A DNA stretch of 64,000 bases from Aurelia coerulea (GCA_039566865.1 CM076944.1:20978501-21042500), one strand, 5' to 3'; numbered from the stretch's first letter, positions 42,916 through 55,144 are shown. Made by a program: numbers and translations. Notes: generated by a model from the letters alone, not told the origin.

Positions 42916-43107
42916 TAGGGTAAGACGAGGTAAAGTGAACTATTTTGGAGGTTTTTCAAGGATATACTAAGAGATTGTAGCTGAAGGCAAACTTGTTAAC
43001 GGTGTTTTGACATTATGTCTTTGGGTCAGTTTATCCAGCAAAAATATTTGTCAAATCTTTTTCCATTGTCTCTCAAAAGAGCTTTCTTTGGTGATGGCTC
43101 TGCCCTG

Positions 43108-43145
43108 TTCACTTTACCCCAGGGCAAGCCGGGGTAAAGTGAGCT
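43108..43145. repeat. Hairpin of GTTCACTTTACCCC ends
   Basis: GTTCACTTTACCCC and GGGGTAAAGTGAGC face each other across 10 bases, i.e. two inverted-repeat modules placed back to back. Confidence 0.6.
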
Positions 43146-44027
43146 ATTTAGCAATTGTTCGATAAAGCCAAAATGATGCTGGTAATGCCCGAAAACATGA
43201 TTTATCTTGCAACTCTATGGAGTTCATCGCATGCCAAAACGAAAAAAACCCAAACATTTCACAAGAGTGATATTAAAAAAAAACTTAAATGGTGACCTAT
43301 GTTGAGAACGATCTTTGCAGATCAAATATTAACCAAAAACTATTGTCAAAGTCACAAATTCGAGTTAGATTGTGAGAACTGAATACAATTCGATGAACAA
43401 TAATGGGAATATGCTTGGAAAATACTATATTGCATATAAATACCAAATCATCACAAAGAGAAAGAATATTTTCAAAGTAGTTCATTTTGCCCTGAAACCT
43501 CCGCCCAGAAATAAAACCAAAAAATAGTTATAAATCTATGACAATTATCAATATTCTAATTTCACAGTGATGGCCATTTATCCTTTCTATGTCGATAGAT
43601 TATTTGCTTCATCAAATCCCAATAAAATTCTTGGATCAGTAACCGCATTTTTGAATGAAGGTCAAACTTAGACTGTCAAATTTTTGGAGGTTTTTCAGGG
43701 AGCTGGTATCAGAATATATTTCTGTGTCATCAGAGCGAAAAATTATCCTGCAAATTATGATCTTCTGAAGGCAGAATTATAAAGGAAATGAGATTGAAAC
43801 GGTCTTCTTCATCTGACTTCGTGTTCACATGAGAAAATAAAAAATCATGGGTAGTTCACTTTACCCCGGTCGAAGCAAAATATCCACTGAACTGTAGATG
43901 ATTAATCTATTTATTTACAGTTGGTGGAAGCAATAGTTTCAAAGAAAACTAATAAATACCAACTATTTACAATACAAAGTTCAAACATAATATAAACGTA
44001 AAATATGTACATGAATCTATGTACACA

Positions 44028-45355
44028 TCATCTGCAAATGTTGCAACTGCAAGTGTCTCCTTTCCAGCTCTTAATCATATTTTTGAATTGCTTTGTGTTT
44101 TGAGCAGCTTTTATCGTGTCAGATAACGTGTTCCAAAAAATGCTTCCTCTAAATGATAAAGAATTGTTCCCATAAACTGACGTATTGGTTTTAGGGAGCT
44201 GCAAGAGGTTATTTGTTCGTAGGTCATATTGAATGTCCTTTGGTGTGATGAACTCAAACATGAAGGATATGCATTTATATATTTCAAGCATTAGTTTTTG
44301 CAAATTTTTGCAGTGGATTGTTAGCTCACCCGACCTTCTCAAGAGATCTTCAAACGATGCATCATAGTCACTATACAGAACTCTGAGTGCACGTTCGTGC
44401 AAACGGTTGATTGTGTTGTTTGCAGTCTTCCCACAGAACATCCAAATTTTCGGGCAATAGTTGAAATTTGAGAGAATAAATGCATGGTAGAGTATTTTGG
44501 CCTTGTCTACATCGAGATATCGCGCAATCCGAGAAAAAGCCCCTGTTTTCTGATTCACCTTTTTACAAATGTGTGTTACGTGATCCCGAAAATTCAACTT
44601 TGAATCAATCGTAGCTCCTAAGAGCTTTACCGTGTCTGTATTGAGTATAATGTTTCCATTTCTGTCAAGACAGTATCTTTTGCTCTCTTTGAGACCAAGA
44701 AGCATCATTTGAAATTTATCCGGGTTTGCTACCATGTTGTTTTCCCTAAACCAGGAGATTGCATTTTCAATATCAAACTCAAGACACGCGATTACTTCGT
44801 CAACATTTTTGCCACTTGCGAATACCGTGTTATCATCAGCAATATTGCATACCTGGGAGCTCTGTATAGCGAAAACAAAGTCGTTGATGAATATATTGAA
44901 CAATAAGGGCCCTAGGACTGAGCCTTGAGGAACACCAGACACTGTGCACTTCCAGTCACTAAAAGTACTGTTTATCTTGACCCTCTGTTCTCTGTTTGAA
45001 AGGTAGCTATACAAGAGTTCTAGACTCTTGTTACTGAAGCCATAGGCTGCCATTTTTGCTATAGGTAAATCAAGCAGTCATAAGCCTTAGAAAGATCCAT
45101 TAGTACTACTCCTACAATGCCCGACTGATCGATTGTTCTGCGGAACATCTCTACAACACGAAACAGTGCATGTTGAGTACTAAAACCTTCCCTAAATCCG
45201 CATAGGAGCTTGGAGAGATTTGGTTGGATGAAGGACAGCATCTGCTTAGCCATTAATCTTTCAAAAACCTTTGACAATGCTGACAATACACTTATTGGTC
45301 GAAATCTTTTTTTTAACTGTATCTTCTCCCACGTTTTTGAAGATAGGGGAGACAT
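44028..45355 (-). pseudogene. 5'-truncated CR1-like LINE reverse transcriptase
   Basis: Two minus-strand frames (45059-45355 and 44028-45053) separated by a frameshift encode RPISVLSALSKVFERLM, GFREGFSTQHALFRV, VLMDLSKAYDC, GVPQGSVLGPLLFNIFINDF, the active-site region IADDNTVF (Phe/Tyr replaced by Ile) and the C-terminus SFRGSIFWNTLSDTIKAA. It is the same family as 3342-4469 and includes the RT start that copy lacks. The endonuclease is missing; the copy is dead. Confidence 0.85.
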
Positions 45356-45839
45356 CAGCCTTTTTCAGTTTATTGGGGAAAAGTCCAGATTCTAACATTG
45401 CATTAGCAATTTCTGCTACCTCACTAAAACAGAGAGCAGAGGTCAGTTTTCAAGATTTTTACAGGTATATCACCACTGACTGTCTTAGAACTGTCTAGGT
45501 GATTGATTTCATCCCAAACATCTGCAGCACTAAATGGACTAACGCTAAATGTTTCAATTTCCAACCAAAGATCTTTTAAAATATTATGTTAGCTGTCAAA
45601 AAATTCCTTTTGGAAAAAGTGAACACATGGTACGTGCTTCAAATCGATCAAAACAATTATAGAAATGAATTTCGTCTAGGTGCAAAAAATTAAGACCAAA
45701 GATAGGAGCCCAAGCCTAACAACCATAATCTCCCGAGGTTGTTTTTAACGGACTAAACAGAACCACAGACCGCTAACAAACACAGTTGTAAGTAACCTAA
45801 TCTACTCACTCTCTTACCTTACCTATTCTCCTCATCATC

Positions 45840-46005
45840 CCCATCGTTATTATTATCATTATATCGCAGTTAGTTTCTTATATCACATTAACATAATCAT
45901 TGTTATTATTATTATTATTATTATTGTTATTATCATCATCATATTATTATCATCACCATCAGCATTATTATTATCATTATTATTTTGATTAGTATCATCA
46001 TCATT
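45840..46005. repeat. Interrupted (ATT)n microsatellite
   Basis: Imperfect ATT/ATC runs after the 5' break of the LINE. Confidence 0.8.
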
Positions 46006-46550
46006 TTTTGGAAGACCGTCCGCGACTTTTGATCCTTTAAGCCCGAAGGCTAAAAACTAACTGACTAACTACGAATACGAACCTAATTTATACTGTTCTA
46101 ACGACGTAAACAACTTCAAAATATTGTTACTAGTTTCATTGTCCATTACGCAAGGCATTAATAAATACTGTCCTCTAAAGACTCATTAACACTATCCATT
46201 AACCAACCATTGTCCAATTTAACGTAAAACAACTTTCTTGGCAAAAACACCTTTTGTCCGATTTTTGGTAAACAACTTTAATTAAAAACAACTTGCGTAA
46301 ACAACTATTGTTTCTAAACGCGTGCACAAGTTTTTCGAAAAACAAGTATTGTCCCAATGGACAATTACAAAAATGATTGTATCGATTGTTTGTCTTCTGA
46401 ACAATCATTACTACATACATTACATAACCGTTATAAACCTAACCCATATAACCTCTGCGTAGCCATCATATCTAACCAATCACGTGTTATTTCTCCTTTT
46501 CAAATCGCTGTACATATTCAAATTTTTATTATAACTGTCACATTACAGCC

Positions 46551-46580
46551 CTGAAGAAGTCCTGCATGGCAGGACGAAAT
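46551..46580 (+). ncRNA. Hammerhead-ribozyme-like core 3
   Basis: CTGAAGAA, then a perfect 7-bp stem (GTCCTGC-ATG-GCAGGAC), then GAAAT. Position 7 of the C-U-G-A-N-G-A box is variable in hammerheads, so CTGAAGA is allowed. As in the other two there is one extra A before the stem. Probably a Penelope-like remnant. Confidence 0.4.
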
Positions 46581-46827
46581 ATTGGCAAAAAATAAATTCA
46601 TCACATTTGCTGTTGTTTTTTGTCGCATTGCGGTGTTTCTGCCTTTAAACTTATTCATTTTTTCGTCACCGCAAGCATCTTCGGATCCGACAATCGACAC
46701 TGGTATCGTGGCCTTTACTTTTCCAAATTAAGTTGTTTTTACTGCCTCGGGTAAAGGGATTTTTTGCAACAACGGGAAGGACTATTTTGCAAAAATTTTT
46801 TCATTTTCTGTGAACACATGTAGCAAA

Positions 46828-46878
46828 GCATTGGGCATAAATCATGTTTTATCATTGCATTGTTTTATGCCCAATGCT
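46828..46878. repeat. Hairpin AGCATTGGGCATAAA
   Basis: Perfect 15-bp arms with a 21-base loop just inside the right end of the DNA element; it could stabilise or mark that end. Confidence 0.6.
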
Positions 46879-48193
46879 TTCATTGTTTTATCTTTACCCC
46901 GTCTTACCCTACTTTTTATACTCCTCTCAAGAATAGGCATTCCACGTGCAAACGATATGCACAAACGTGAGAAGTTACCTCCAACGATATTATCACAAAT
47001 ATAAAGATATAACCATTGTCACAATGGACACAGCCCTGGTGACTAAGAAACTAACATCACTTTCCATTAACTGCGATTAAATTTCATTCAATCGCTATTA
47101 AATTGGTCTTGTGCCACATCTGTTTGTTGGTCCAATGAGATGGCGTTTTGAAAGTGAGGTCCAATGAAATGGCTGGCGTATCATCTCTTCTACCTTTTAC
47201 TTGCATGTCTTTACAGTGTTGCTTCCCTTTAATTTTAGACACCAGAATTTTCCATATAAGTTGAAAATTCATGGACTCAAATTCATGGATTTGAATTTTT
47301 GAAGTTAAAGAACTATCCCAATCGAAAATGTTCGTAGCAAAGCATTGTTCAATTTTTTTGTGGGGAGCCAATTTATATCTTTAAATTCTTTGATTCCTAT
47401 ATGTGCTCTATTATTCAGATTCAAACAGAACCTGATACATTTATTTTGAACTGTTTGAATTTTTTTGGCCAACCTTTTATTAATTAATGGAAACCAAGCA
47501 CTGCATGCATAGTCAAAGTGGGGCTGAATTATTGCATTTGCTAGTAACCTAAGAAGAGAGAAGTCAAGAAAATTTGGCTTTCTATAGAGGAACCTCAGCC
47601 TGCCATACCTAAGCCCGCCATTGGTTTTACCCAGGGTTCTGGTGGCCATTTATTGACCATACAGGTTTTCCTCAAGAAGAAAGCCTAAATAAGTCACTGA
47701 GGTGTGTTGTTTAATTTTGTTCAATAAAATTTTTCTGCCAAAAAGTATAGACTTTGTTTTGTCCTCTCCAAAGTGAATGTTTGTTATCAACAAACCAATC
47801 ACAAAGGGAATTGAAATTTTTAGTCAGTTGCTTTTCTATAACATTGACGTTATTGTCACTTGATACAAGTCATCTGCGTATAAAAAAGGTCACAGTCAAC
47901 TGCCTGTGGCATATCATTCACATACAAAAGGAAAATGAATGGGCCAAGAATAGAACCTTGCGGAATTCCACATGATAATTCCCCAGGTGACGAGGTCTCT
48001 TTCCCTATGTTCACAAAAAAGTGCGGCTTGTTAGATAAGATCTAAACCAAAATATGAGTGATTCGGCAAAGCCAGGGTGTTTCATTTGTCAAGGAATAGT
48101 TTGTGGTCGATCATGTGAAACTCTTTTTGTAGATCAATTAATATCATGCCAGTAAACATCCTGTTTCAAACCCTTGTATGATTTTATCATATA

Positions 48194-49203
48194 CCGGGTG
48201 TCCCAAAAAAAAGTTCCGACGTTTAATTGAGCACAGAGAAAAATCTTTTTAATCTGGCAATTTCTATTTATTCTAGCTACGTGCTAGACATTTCAACTTA
48301 CAGTTTGGCATATCGTAGGAAGAAATTAGTAATCTGAAAATGGAGTTATGAGCTCTAACATTTCACTTTCATGTTCAAGGCAAAACCAGAGAGATTATTA
48401 CGCCTTCCTGCTCCGTGATGGTGGGGACTCCCTCGACGAGCAACACAAAAATTGAGTTGACAATTTTCGCTCATTACCATGACGTCCAGAGCGGGCAGAA
48501 ATTTTATTCACAAGAGAATGCGTTGCTTTGTAATTGAACAGATTTTACATTTAAATCATTCTTGATTGTTTGAATTAGCCTCCTAAGGTGTGAAGAATTG
48601 AAACAAATAGGTCTCGGGACAACTGTTTGCTGCTGTTATTGTTGTCTTGTGCCAACTGGGAATTTCAAATGGGAATTTTACTGTTTCACGGTTTCACGGC
48701 ACGGAGTAGAATAATGTCTTTTCTTAACTAAAGAATAGTTTTAATTGCTTTTTCGACCTGCCACATTATGCAATAATGCATTTTTGTGTGTTCGTCCAGT
48801 CCGAATTGAGTGGCAAGGTATGAACGTAGTATTTTCCCCCTGAGACCAATTAGATTCGATTTTCAGACCTTTACTTCAAATATGCTCAATGAGTGGAACT
48901 CTTGCACGTCGTCAAGGCAATGAAACAAAGTGTCAACCCCGTTTTTGTGTTGCTCATCCGGAGATTCCCCCTCCACCACGATGATGCAGAAAGGCGTACT
49001 AATCTCTCTGGTTTTGCCTTCAACATGAAGATGCGATGTTAGGACTAATAACTCCGTCTTCATATTACTGATTTCTGCCTACTATATGCCAAACTGTAAG
49101 TTGAAATGTCCAGCATGTACCTAGAATGAATAGAAATTGCCAGATAACGAACTTTTTTATCTGCGTTCAATCAAACGCCAGAACTTTTTTTTGGGACACC
49201 CGG
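48194..49203. mobile_element. Foldback DNA element, CCGGGTGTCCC ends, TA duplication
   Basis: The 1010-bp element has TA on both sides (48192-48193, 49204-49205), ends CCGGGTGTCCCAAAAAAAAG, and arms that stay similar for roughly 270 bp (shared CTGGCAATTTCTATT, GACATTTCAACTTACAGTTT, CAAAACCAGAGAGATTA). It interrupts a LINE RT. The right arm holds a 66-codon frame; the left arm's equivalent has a stop. Confidence 0.8.
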
Positions 49204-49439
49204 TAGATATGATAGCATGGGTCTGTTGAGGGGTATGGAGGAAAACCAGACTGGTATTGATAGAGAGTTTAGTTTGAATCCAGGTATTCTTGTATTTGCT
49301 CGTGGACAATTTCAATTATTTACGAGATCTGCGGCAAAAGTGAGATTGGCCTATGTTTCATCTTTCATACCGGTTTCAATTTAGCTTGCTTGCAGTCATC
49401 TTGGAATCGTGATGGGGGGAGATGGAAAGATTGCATAGC

Positions 49440-50060
49440 TCTATAATTGGTTTTGCCAATATTGGTGCACCGTCCGTAACCCTATTGTGGTCGGGCTATC
49501 TGACACGTCCTATTTTGGTCCGGGGGGGGGGGACAAAACAGCCCCCCCCCCACTACCTAGCTCTTGACTGGTAATAGATACAGCAACCAGATTTGGTGTG
49601 CTAATAGCTCCAGGCATGTAATTTGTAGAAATATGAAAATTAATCTGAAATTGGTGCAGTCAAGAAATGCGGCAAATTCGACCAAAATCAAGAAAAATGA
49701 AATAAAATCAAATTTAGAGCACAGTTTCCTTCCAAACATTAGAGTTATGATGAAATACATCAAATAAAATTAGTCTGCAAAAGAAATTTGCAAAATACTG
49801 CAATTTTGCTACTTTTTTCGCAAAAATAGTGATTCGAGAATTTGCGATTTTGACAGGGTCAGTCCCAGAAAATTTCCTCCGTCCCCCTCATTTGTCAAAA
49901 TATTTCAATGAAACTTTACTAGCAGCAGCACAATGGGTAGTTGCAAAAAGTCATAAAATTTCATTACCAGGAACTTCCTCATTGCAGAGTTTTTGTTATG
50001 TAGTTTGATTTTTTTCTTTCCAAGGTCGTGGTGTTTGTAATATTTTTTAACATTTTCTGG
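49440..50060. other. No gene; G/C homopolymer pair
   Basis: Around 49520-49550 a G run and a C run flank ACAAAACAG, as at the ends of small inverted-repeat elements. The rest is AT-rich with no gene. Confidence 0.4.
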
Positions 50061-50064
50061 CCTA

Positions 50065-50265
50065 AATGTGAAGGTGAAGGTGAAGTTGCGTTTTTCAGCG
50101 CCAAGCGCTGGGATCGCAGAAATAAAGCAGACCTAATCGAGTCCGTGACCCCTTGTCATGACGCTCAAGTGATGGGGTCCTACCGAGTATCGAGCCCACT
50201 CCGCCTGACTGTTCTGGCTGCAAAGTCAGAGGATTACACCACTGCGCCACAACACCTATTCGGGG
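50065..50265 (-). mobile_element. tRNA-derived SINE
   Basis: On the minus strand an A-box-like TGGCGCAGTGG (50241-50251) and a B-box-like GGGCTCGATACTC (50185-50197) stand at tRNA spacing, with a CTGAC...GTCAG anticodon-stem-like pair between. A short repeated tail (CACCTT)n follows near 50070. Pol III transcription is expected from the boxes; target duplications are not clear. Confidence 0.6.
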
Positions 50266-51369
50266 TGGACTTGGTAGCTTATTTTTTAAGTTCTTTAGGC
50301 AAATTTGAAAAGAAATTTTTGAAAATGTTAGAATTAGTTTTGTTATCAAAGCAATGCTTGCCATCTTTTTTCAGGCAGATCTTCAAGGGTTTGGGAGGAA
50401 GTCCCAGTGATTTTAGGCTTTTCCCTAGTTCTTTTGGCTTGCCAATATTCTCGTTTAATTTTCCAACAACACAAGTTTTCTTTAACTTGAGAGAAATATT
50501 CTGCAACATAAGAGACAAAAGGTTGTTTCGAGCTTTCCTGAAATTGACATGGCCCGTGTGACTTAATGTCTTCTTACATTTGGAGAGAAGCTTGTCTCTA
50601 ACCCTGATCCGCTCAAGAACGTCATCGTTCATCCATTCTTGAGTGTTGTTTCTTATGCGAATCCCTTTCAATGGAGCTATCTCATCGATAATGGAAATAA
50701 TCGCTTGTTTGAAGTGAGAATATACAGCATTTAGCATTGATGTCAATAAATTCGAGATATTTCGGGAATTCGATCAATTTTAGTTTTTTCAGAAAAAGTT
50801 CTCCACTGTAATCTTTCATTGAGCGGATTTTGACGTATTTTTGACCAAAGCTTTTAGTTTTAAGATTTTTCCTTGTACAGTAGATCATTTGGTGGTCTGA
50901 TACGCTCAAGGTGAGGACACCGTGCTGGGAAACTTTTGGCTCCAGTTAGAGATTATACAAATTTTAAAAGATTCAACATGAATGAACAAAGAGAAAACGT
51001 TTTCAGGGGGATTTGGGGGTTTAGTACGAACTCTCGTACAGCAGATTACAATTCGTCGCTTTTTAAAACGCAAATCACCACGAACAAGTTCTCTCTTTGT
51101 CCATTCATGTGGATTCTTCAGAAAACTTGGTCGATGTTTTTTTATCGTTTTCAGTGTTTTCGAAAACTAAAATTTTAGGAAACTCGCTTCTAGCTCTAAA
51201 AACTGAAAATGAAAAAAATTGCAAAAAATCTCAGTATCTAATTCAGGCTTTCTGCTAACGATTAAGTAATAAATCTTAGAAATCCGTTGAGTGTACGATT
51301 TATTGTGGCCTGCCAAACGTGCATAGTATATTTTGGCGCACCCGGTATGGTCTTCAGATTTTTCAGTTA

Positions 51370-51777
51370 CCGTAAAAGCTCTGGTATGCCGGGGAGGGGG
51401 GGTTCATATTTAATTTCGGACACTCCAGAGGAGGCGCTGAAAAGAGAGGGTGCTTATTAGAGAGGGGGGCTTATTCACAAGACAAGGATACATATGATAG
51501 CTTTTTAATTCTTTTACACCATATTTTGCGGATTCAACATACAGTTTTATGAGTCAAATACATAAATTTGACACAGTTTTATCTCCGCTGTATCAAAATT
51601 AACATGCAAACTCATTTACCTCAATAAATGGAAAATCTTTGGTAACCTTTGGAATTTGGTATAAGTGGGGGGGGGGGCTTAATAGAGGGGGGGCTTATCT
51701 AAAATTTTGGCTCAGAAGGGAGGGGCTTATTAGAGAGTGGGGCTTAGTAGAGAAGGGGCTTAATAGAGCTTTTACGG
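51370..51777. mobile_element. TA-flanked MITE with CCGTAAAAGCTC ends and G-rich interior
   Basis: Left CCGTAAAAGCTCTGG and right TAGAGCTTTTACGG are inverted, with TA on both sides. The interior repeats GGGGCTTATTAGAGAG-like units. Solo ends occur at 11550 and 51968. Confidence 0.65.
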
Positions 51778-52115
51778 TATGCGTGTTGGTTCTTGGATTA
51801 GTTGTACAAGTCTGTGAAGGGAGCAGAATTATTTATAGCGCTTGATCCCATTAGAGTTACTCTTTTTTACTGTTTGTCAGGTCGATATTGATATCGTCGA
51901 TATACAAATCCCCCACGATAAAACTTCTTGAGTATCAAAATATTCTGTTTTTGAAATGGCTACATTGAGCTTTTACGGAAACCACTTGAGTCAGAGGGTC
52001 TGTAAAGGATGCCAATGAGGATTGGTTTGGATTTTGGCAAAAGTAAGTAAAGAAATATTTTATCGAAATCTGATGAAAAATCCTCTCTTACATTGAAAGA
52101 CAAGTTTTTTCTGAT

Positions 52116-52139
52116 GAATAATAATAATAATAATAATAA

Positions 52140-52228
<89 letters not shown>

Positions 52229-52239
52229 TAATAATAATG

Positions 52240-52302
<63 letters not shown>

Positions 52303-52360
52303 TGAACTAAACCACCATCAAAAATTAACAGAAATAAAATGAATAAAAACACAACTGTTA

Positions 52361-52415
<55 letters not shown>

Positions 52416-52484
52416 TAATAATAATAATAATATTAATAATGATAATACTAATAATAATAATGATGATAATAATGATAATAGTCA
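52116..52484. repeat. Long (AAT)n microsatellite, interrupted
   Basis: Two long AAT tracts flank 52302-52359, whose AACTAAACCA...ACAACTGTT resembles the outer end of the Penelope-like region at 58898. The long Ile and Asn frames are artefacts. Confidence 0.95.
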
Positions 52485-53164
52485 GAAGGTCTGAAAGATC
52501 ATTTGGAGCGAAAATATCATGTTTGGAATAAGGGTTTTACAACAGTTATAGAGGAAATGAAGCAAAGAATAAAGGCAAGAACCGCCAAGATTAAGAAATA
52601 CGAAGAACGAAACATCCAAAACCAAAAGCTGCTATTTGAAAAGATAGAAGGAGTTGAAAGAAAACGACATAAAACCTGACGCAGACCAGAGTAAAGCATT
52701 CTGGAGTGACATTTGGTCGAAAGATGTAAAGCATAACAGTGGAGCGAGTTGGATAAAAGAAATGGAAACAAATGTAGAGAAGGTAGGGAAGCAGAGTGAT
52801 ATAGAAGTCACGTTGCATAATCTGCAGCTACAACTTAGAAGGGTCCCAACATGGAGAGCTTGTGGGCCAGAAAAGGTACATGGTTATTGGCTTAGAGGTT
52901 TCACAAAGTTGCGCCCGTTGATGGCAGCCCAGCTTGTGACACCCCGATGTGGATGACCAGAGGACAGACATGCCTGATTCTCAAGGACGTGAAGAAAGGA
53001 AGTGATGTTACCAACTTTAGACCCATAACATGTCTACCAATTATGTGGAAGATATTAACGGGCATTGTTAGTGGATCGTTACATCATCATCTTGAAAGTG
53101 AAAATTTATTGCCAGAGGAACAAAAAGGTCGTAGGAAACAAAGAGATAGACCAAAGACCAGCTA
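52485..53164 (+). pseudogene. R4/Dong-like LINE copy 1, upstream part with frameshifts
   Basis: Three successive frames carry one broken protein: IEEMKQRIKARTAKIKKYEE (52540-52640), then DADQSKAFWSDIWSKDVKH and LRRVPTWRACGPEKVHGYW (52654-52956), then VTNFRPITCLPIMWKILTGI (52947-53165). These are the pre-RT and first RT blocks of R2/R4-type elements. At least three indels separate them from the long frame that follows. The 5' end abuts (AAT)n. Confidence 0.75.
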
Positions 53165-55009
53165 ATGATTGATAAAATGGTCATGAAGAATTGCAGAAGA
53201 AGATTAACAAACTTTTGTGTTGCCTGGATTGACTATAAAAGGGCTTATGATATGGTTCCCCACTCCTGGATCCTTGCATGCTTAAGTATGTTCAAACTAG
53301 CAGATAACATCCACAACTTGATAGAAAAGTCAATGAGTGCTTGGACTGTCGAATTAACATCAGGAGGAGAAATGCTTGGTGAGGTTAAGATAAAGCGAGG
53401 AATCTTTCAAGGAGATAGTCTCTCGCCAATTCTTTTTGTATTGGCTATGATTCCATTATCAATTGTCCTCAACAACATGAAGGCTGGATATATGTTAGGC
53501 CGAAACAGGGGAAAACTAAATCATCTCCTATTTATGGACGACTTGAAACTATATGGAAAGAACATGAAAGAATTAGACTCACTTGTTGAAACAACCCGGA
53601 TATACAGTCAGGACATTGGAATGGAATTTGGAATCTCCAAATGTGCAATGTTGGAAATGAAACGAGGTAAAGTAGTGGTCAGTAATGGAATAGACTTACC
53701 TTCGGGAGAGACAATTAAGGCATTAGAGAGCAATGATGGGTACAAATACTTAGGTATAATTCAATGCGATGCAACAAAGAATACGGAAATGAAAGAAATG
53801 TTGTCAAAGGAATATTTTAGACGCATCAGGAAGATTTTAAAATCGAGTCTTAATGCAGGGAATACTATCCAGGCTATAAATTCCAGGGCAGTTGCTATAA
53901 TTAGATATGGGGCTGGAATTGTAGACTGGCGAAAAGCAGAATTACAGCAAATGGATAGAAAAACCCGTAAATTGCTAACAATATATAGAAGCATGCATCC
54001 CCAAGGAGATGTAGACAGGACCTATTTGAAACGAAAAAAAGGCGGACGAGGATTAATAAGTGTTGAAGAGTGTGTGGTGCTTGAGAAGACGAGCCTGGGT
54101 TTCTACATAAACGGAAAGGAAGAGATGCTATTACAAGAGTTGGTGAAAGAAGATATTATGTCTGAAAATGAGAATCCTAAAACTGTAAAAGAAAGACTAC
54201 GCAAACCACGCGAAGAGAGATATTACAGCAAGCCACTCCACTCGGCATTTTCCAGAGAAACAAAAGAAGTAAGGGACGAGGACAACAGTTGGCTATGGGT
54301 TAAGAAAGGGTATTTGAAGAAGGAAACAGAAGGACTGATCATGGCTGCGCAAGATCAAGCAATAAGGACGAATTGGATAAGGCATAATATTGACAAAGAA
54401 GACATTTCGCCGTTGTGTAGGTTATGTGGTGAGAGAGATGAAACTGTCAGTCATGTAGTATCAGAATGTAAAGAGTTGGCTCAAAACGATTACAAAAAGG
54501 CAAGGCACGATAAAGTTGCTGCTATCCTTCACTGGCAGATGTGTCAAAAATATGGATTTTCCACTACTGCAAAGAGCTACGAACATTTTGTAGATAAGGA
54601 AATGGCTGTCTTAGAAAGTGAAAGTGTCAAACTATTGTGGGACTTTTCCATCCAAACAGAAATAAAAATAGATCATAACAAACCTGACCTAGTCCTGCTG
54701 GATAAGAAAGGAAAAACCTGCTACATTATTGATGTGGCATGCCCTTTTGATACAAGAGTTGAAAAGAAGGAGAAAGAAAAGTTTGAACATTATGCAGATC
54801 TGAAATATGAACTTCTCAAGGTTTGGAAGACGAAAGTGACAAAAGTATATATAATACCAATTGTGATTGGCGCTTTGGGAATAGTCACGAAGAATGTTGA
54901 AAAATATCTTGAAAAGATTGACTTCAAACCAGGACTAGATCCTCTGCAGAAAGCTTGTTTGTTGGGTACTGCCAGAATAATCCGAAAAGTTTTGGACTAC
55001 AGCAAATAG
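53165..55009 (+). CDS. R4/Dong-like LINE copy 1: RT plus restriction-like endonuclease
   Basis: The 614-residue frame covers most of the RT (AWIDYKRAYDMVPHSWIL, KRGIFQGDSLSPILFVLAMI, catalytic LLFMDDLKLYG with FMDD), a thumb, a CCHC zinc finger (CRLCGERDETVSHVVSEC) and a PD-(D/E)xK restriction-like endonuclease (KPDLVLLDKKGKTCYIIDVA). It ends GTARIIRKVLDYSK. This order, with the endonuclease at the C-terminus and no AP endonuclease, defines the R2/R4/NeSL group. Elements of this group usually integrate at a specific sequence; Dong of silkworm uses TAA repeats. Upstream frameshifts make the copy inactive. The 3' UTR (55010-55147) runs into (AAT)n. Confidence 0.85.
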   Translation: MIDKMVMKNCRRRLTNFCVAWIDYKRAYDMVPHSWILACLSMFKLADNIHNLIEKSMSAWTVELTSGGEMLGEVKIKRGIFQGDSLSPILFVLAMIPLSIVLNNMKAGYMLGRNRGKLNHLLFMDDLKLYGKNMKELDSLVETTRIYSQDIGMEFGISKCAMLEMKRGKVVVSNGIDLPSGETIKALESNDGYKYLGIIQCDATKNTEMKEMLSKEYFRRIRKILKSSLNAGNTIQAINSRAVAIIRYGAGIVDWRKAELQQMDRKTRKLLTIYRSMHPQGDVDRTYLKRKKGGRGLISVEECVVLEKTSLGFYINGKEEMLLQELVKEDIMSENENPKTVKERLRKPREERYYSKPLHSAFSRETKEVRDEDNSWLWVKKGYLKKETEGLIMAAQDQAIRTNWIRHNIDKEDISPLCRLCGERDETVSHVVSECKELAQNDYKKARHDKVAAILHWQMCQKYGFSTTAKSYEHFVDKEMAVLESESVKLLWDFSIQTEIKIDHNKPDLVLLDKKGKTCYIIDVACPFDTRVEKKEKEKFEHYADLKYELLKVWKTKVTKVYIIPIVIGALGIVTKNVEKYLEKIDFKPGLDPLQKACLLGTARIIRKVLDYSK

Positions 55010-55144
55010 GGCAAAATAGAACACTAGAAGACAAGGAAAGACGGTTTAGCAAGAAAGACTTAAGATCTATTATCTCAAGCCACGGGAGGTGACCTGATAA
55101 TAGACAAGATACTGGTATAACATCAAGACCATGAGAAGAATTGC

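Larger units (their letters stand above)
42918..46909. mobile_element. TA-flanked DNA element with GGGTAAGACGGGGTAAAG ends, containing a LINE
   Basis: Left end GGGTAAGACGAGGTAAAGTG and right end CTTTACCCCGTCTTACCC are inverted and flanked by TA (42916-42917, 46910-46911). The GGGGTAAAGTGAAC motif also recurs internally at 43108-43145 and 43850-43870, suggesting copies nested in one another. No transposase is found. A CR1-like LINE (43900-45560) fills much of it. Confidence 0.55.
47084..50930 (-). pseudogene. Decayed LINE ORF2 split by two later insertions
   Basis: Reading the minus strand from right to left: the endonuclease end (SDHQMIYCTRK, 50682-50909), the linker (EWMNDDVLERIRVRDKLLSK, 50279-50746), RT start (RPISLLPQIS, QSGFPP, 49230-49400), a middle part (LIDLQKEFHMIDHKLF, 48080-48180) and the C-terminal part (FLDFSLLRLLANAIIQPHFD, KIQTVQNKCIRFC, 47305-47649). 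A 1-kb MITE (48194-49203) and a SINE (50065-50265) are inserted. Many stops; inactive. Confidence 0.7.

Noticed and set aside
52093..52352. Poly-Ile, poly-Asn and poly-Leu frames
   Set aside because: Translations of (AAT)n microsatellite; not genes. The same applies at 55360-55768, 56683-56948 and 58314-58606.
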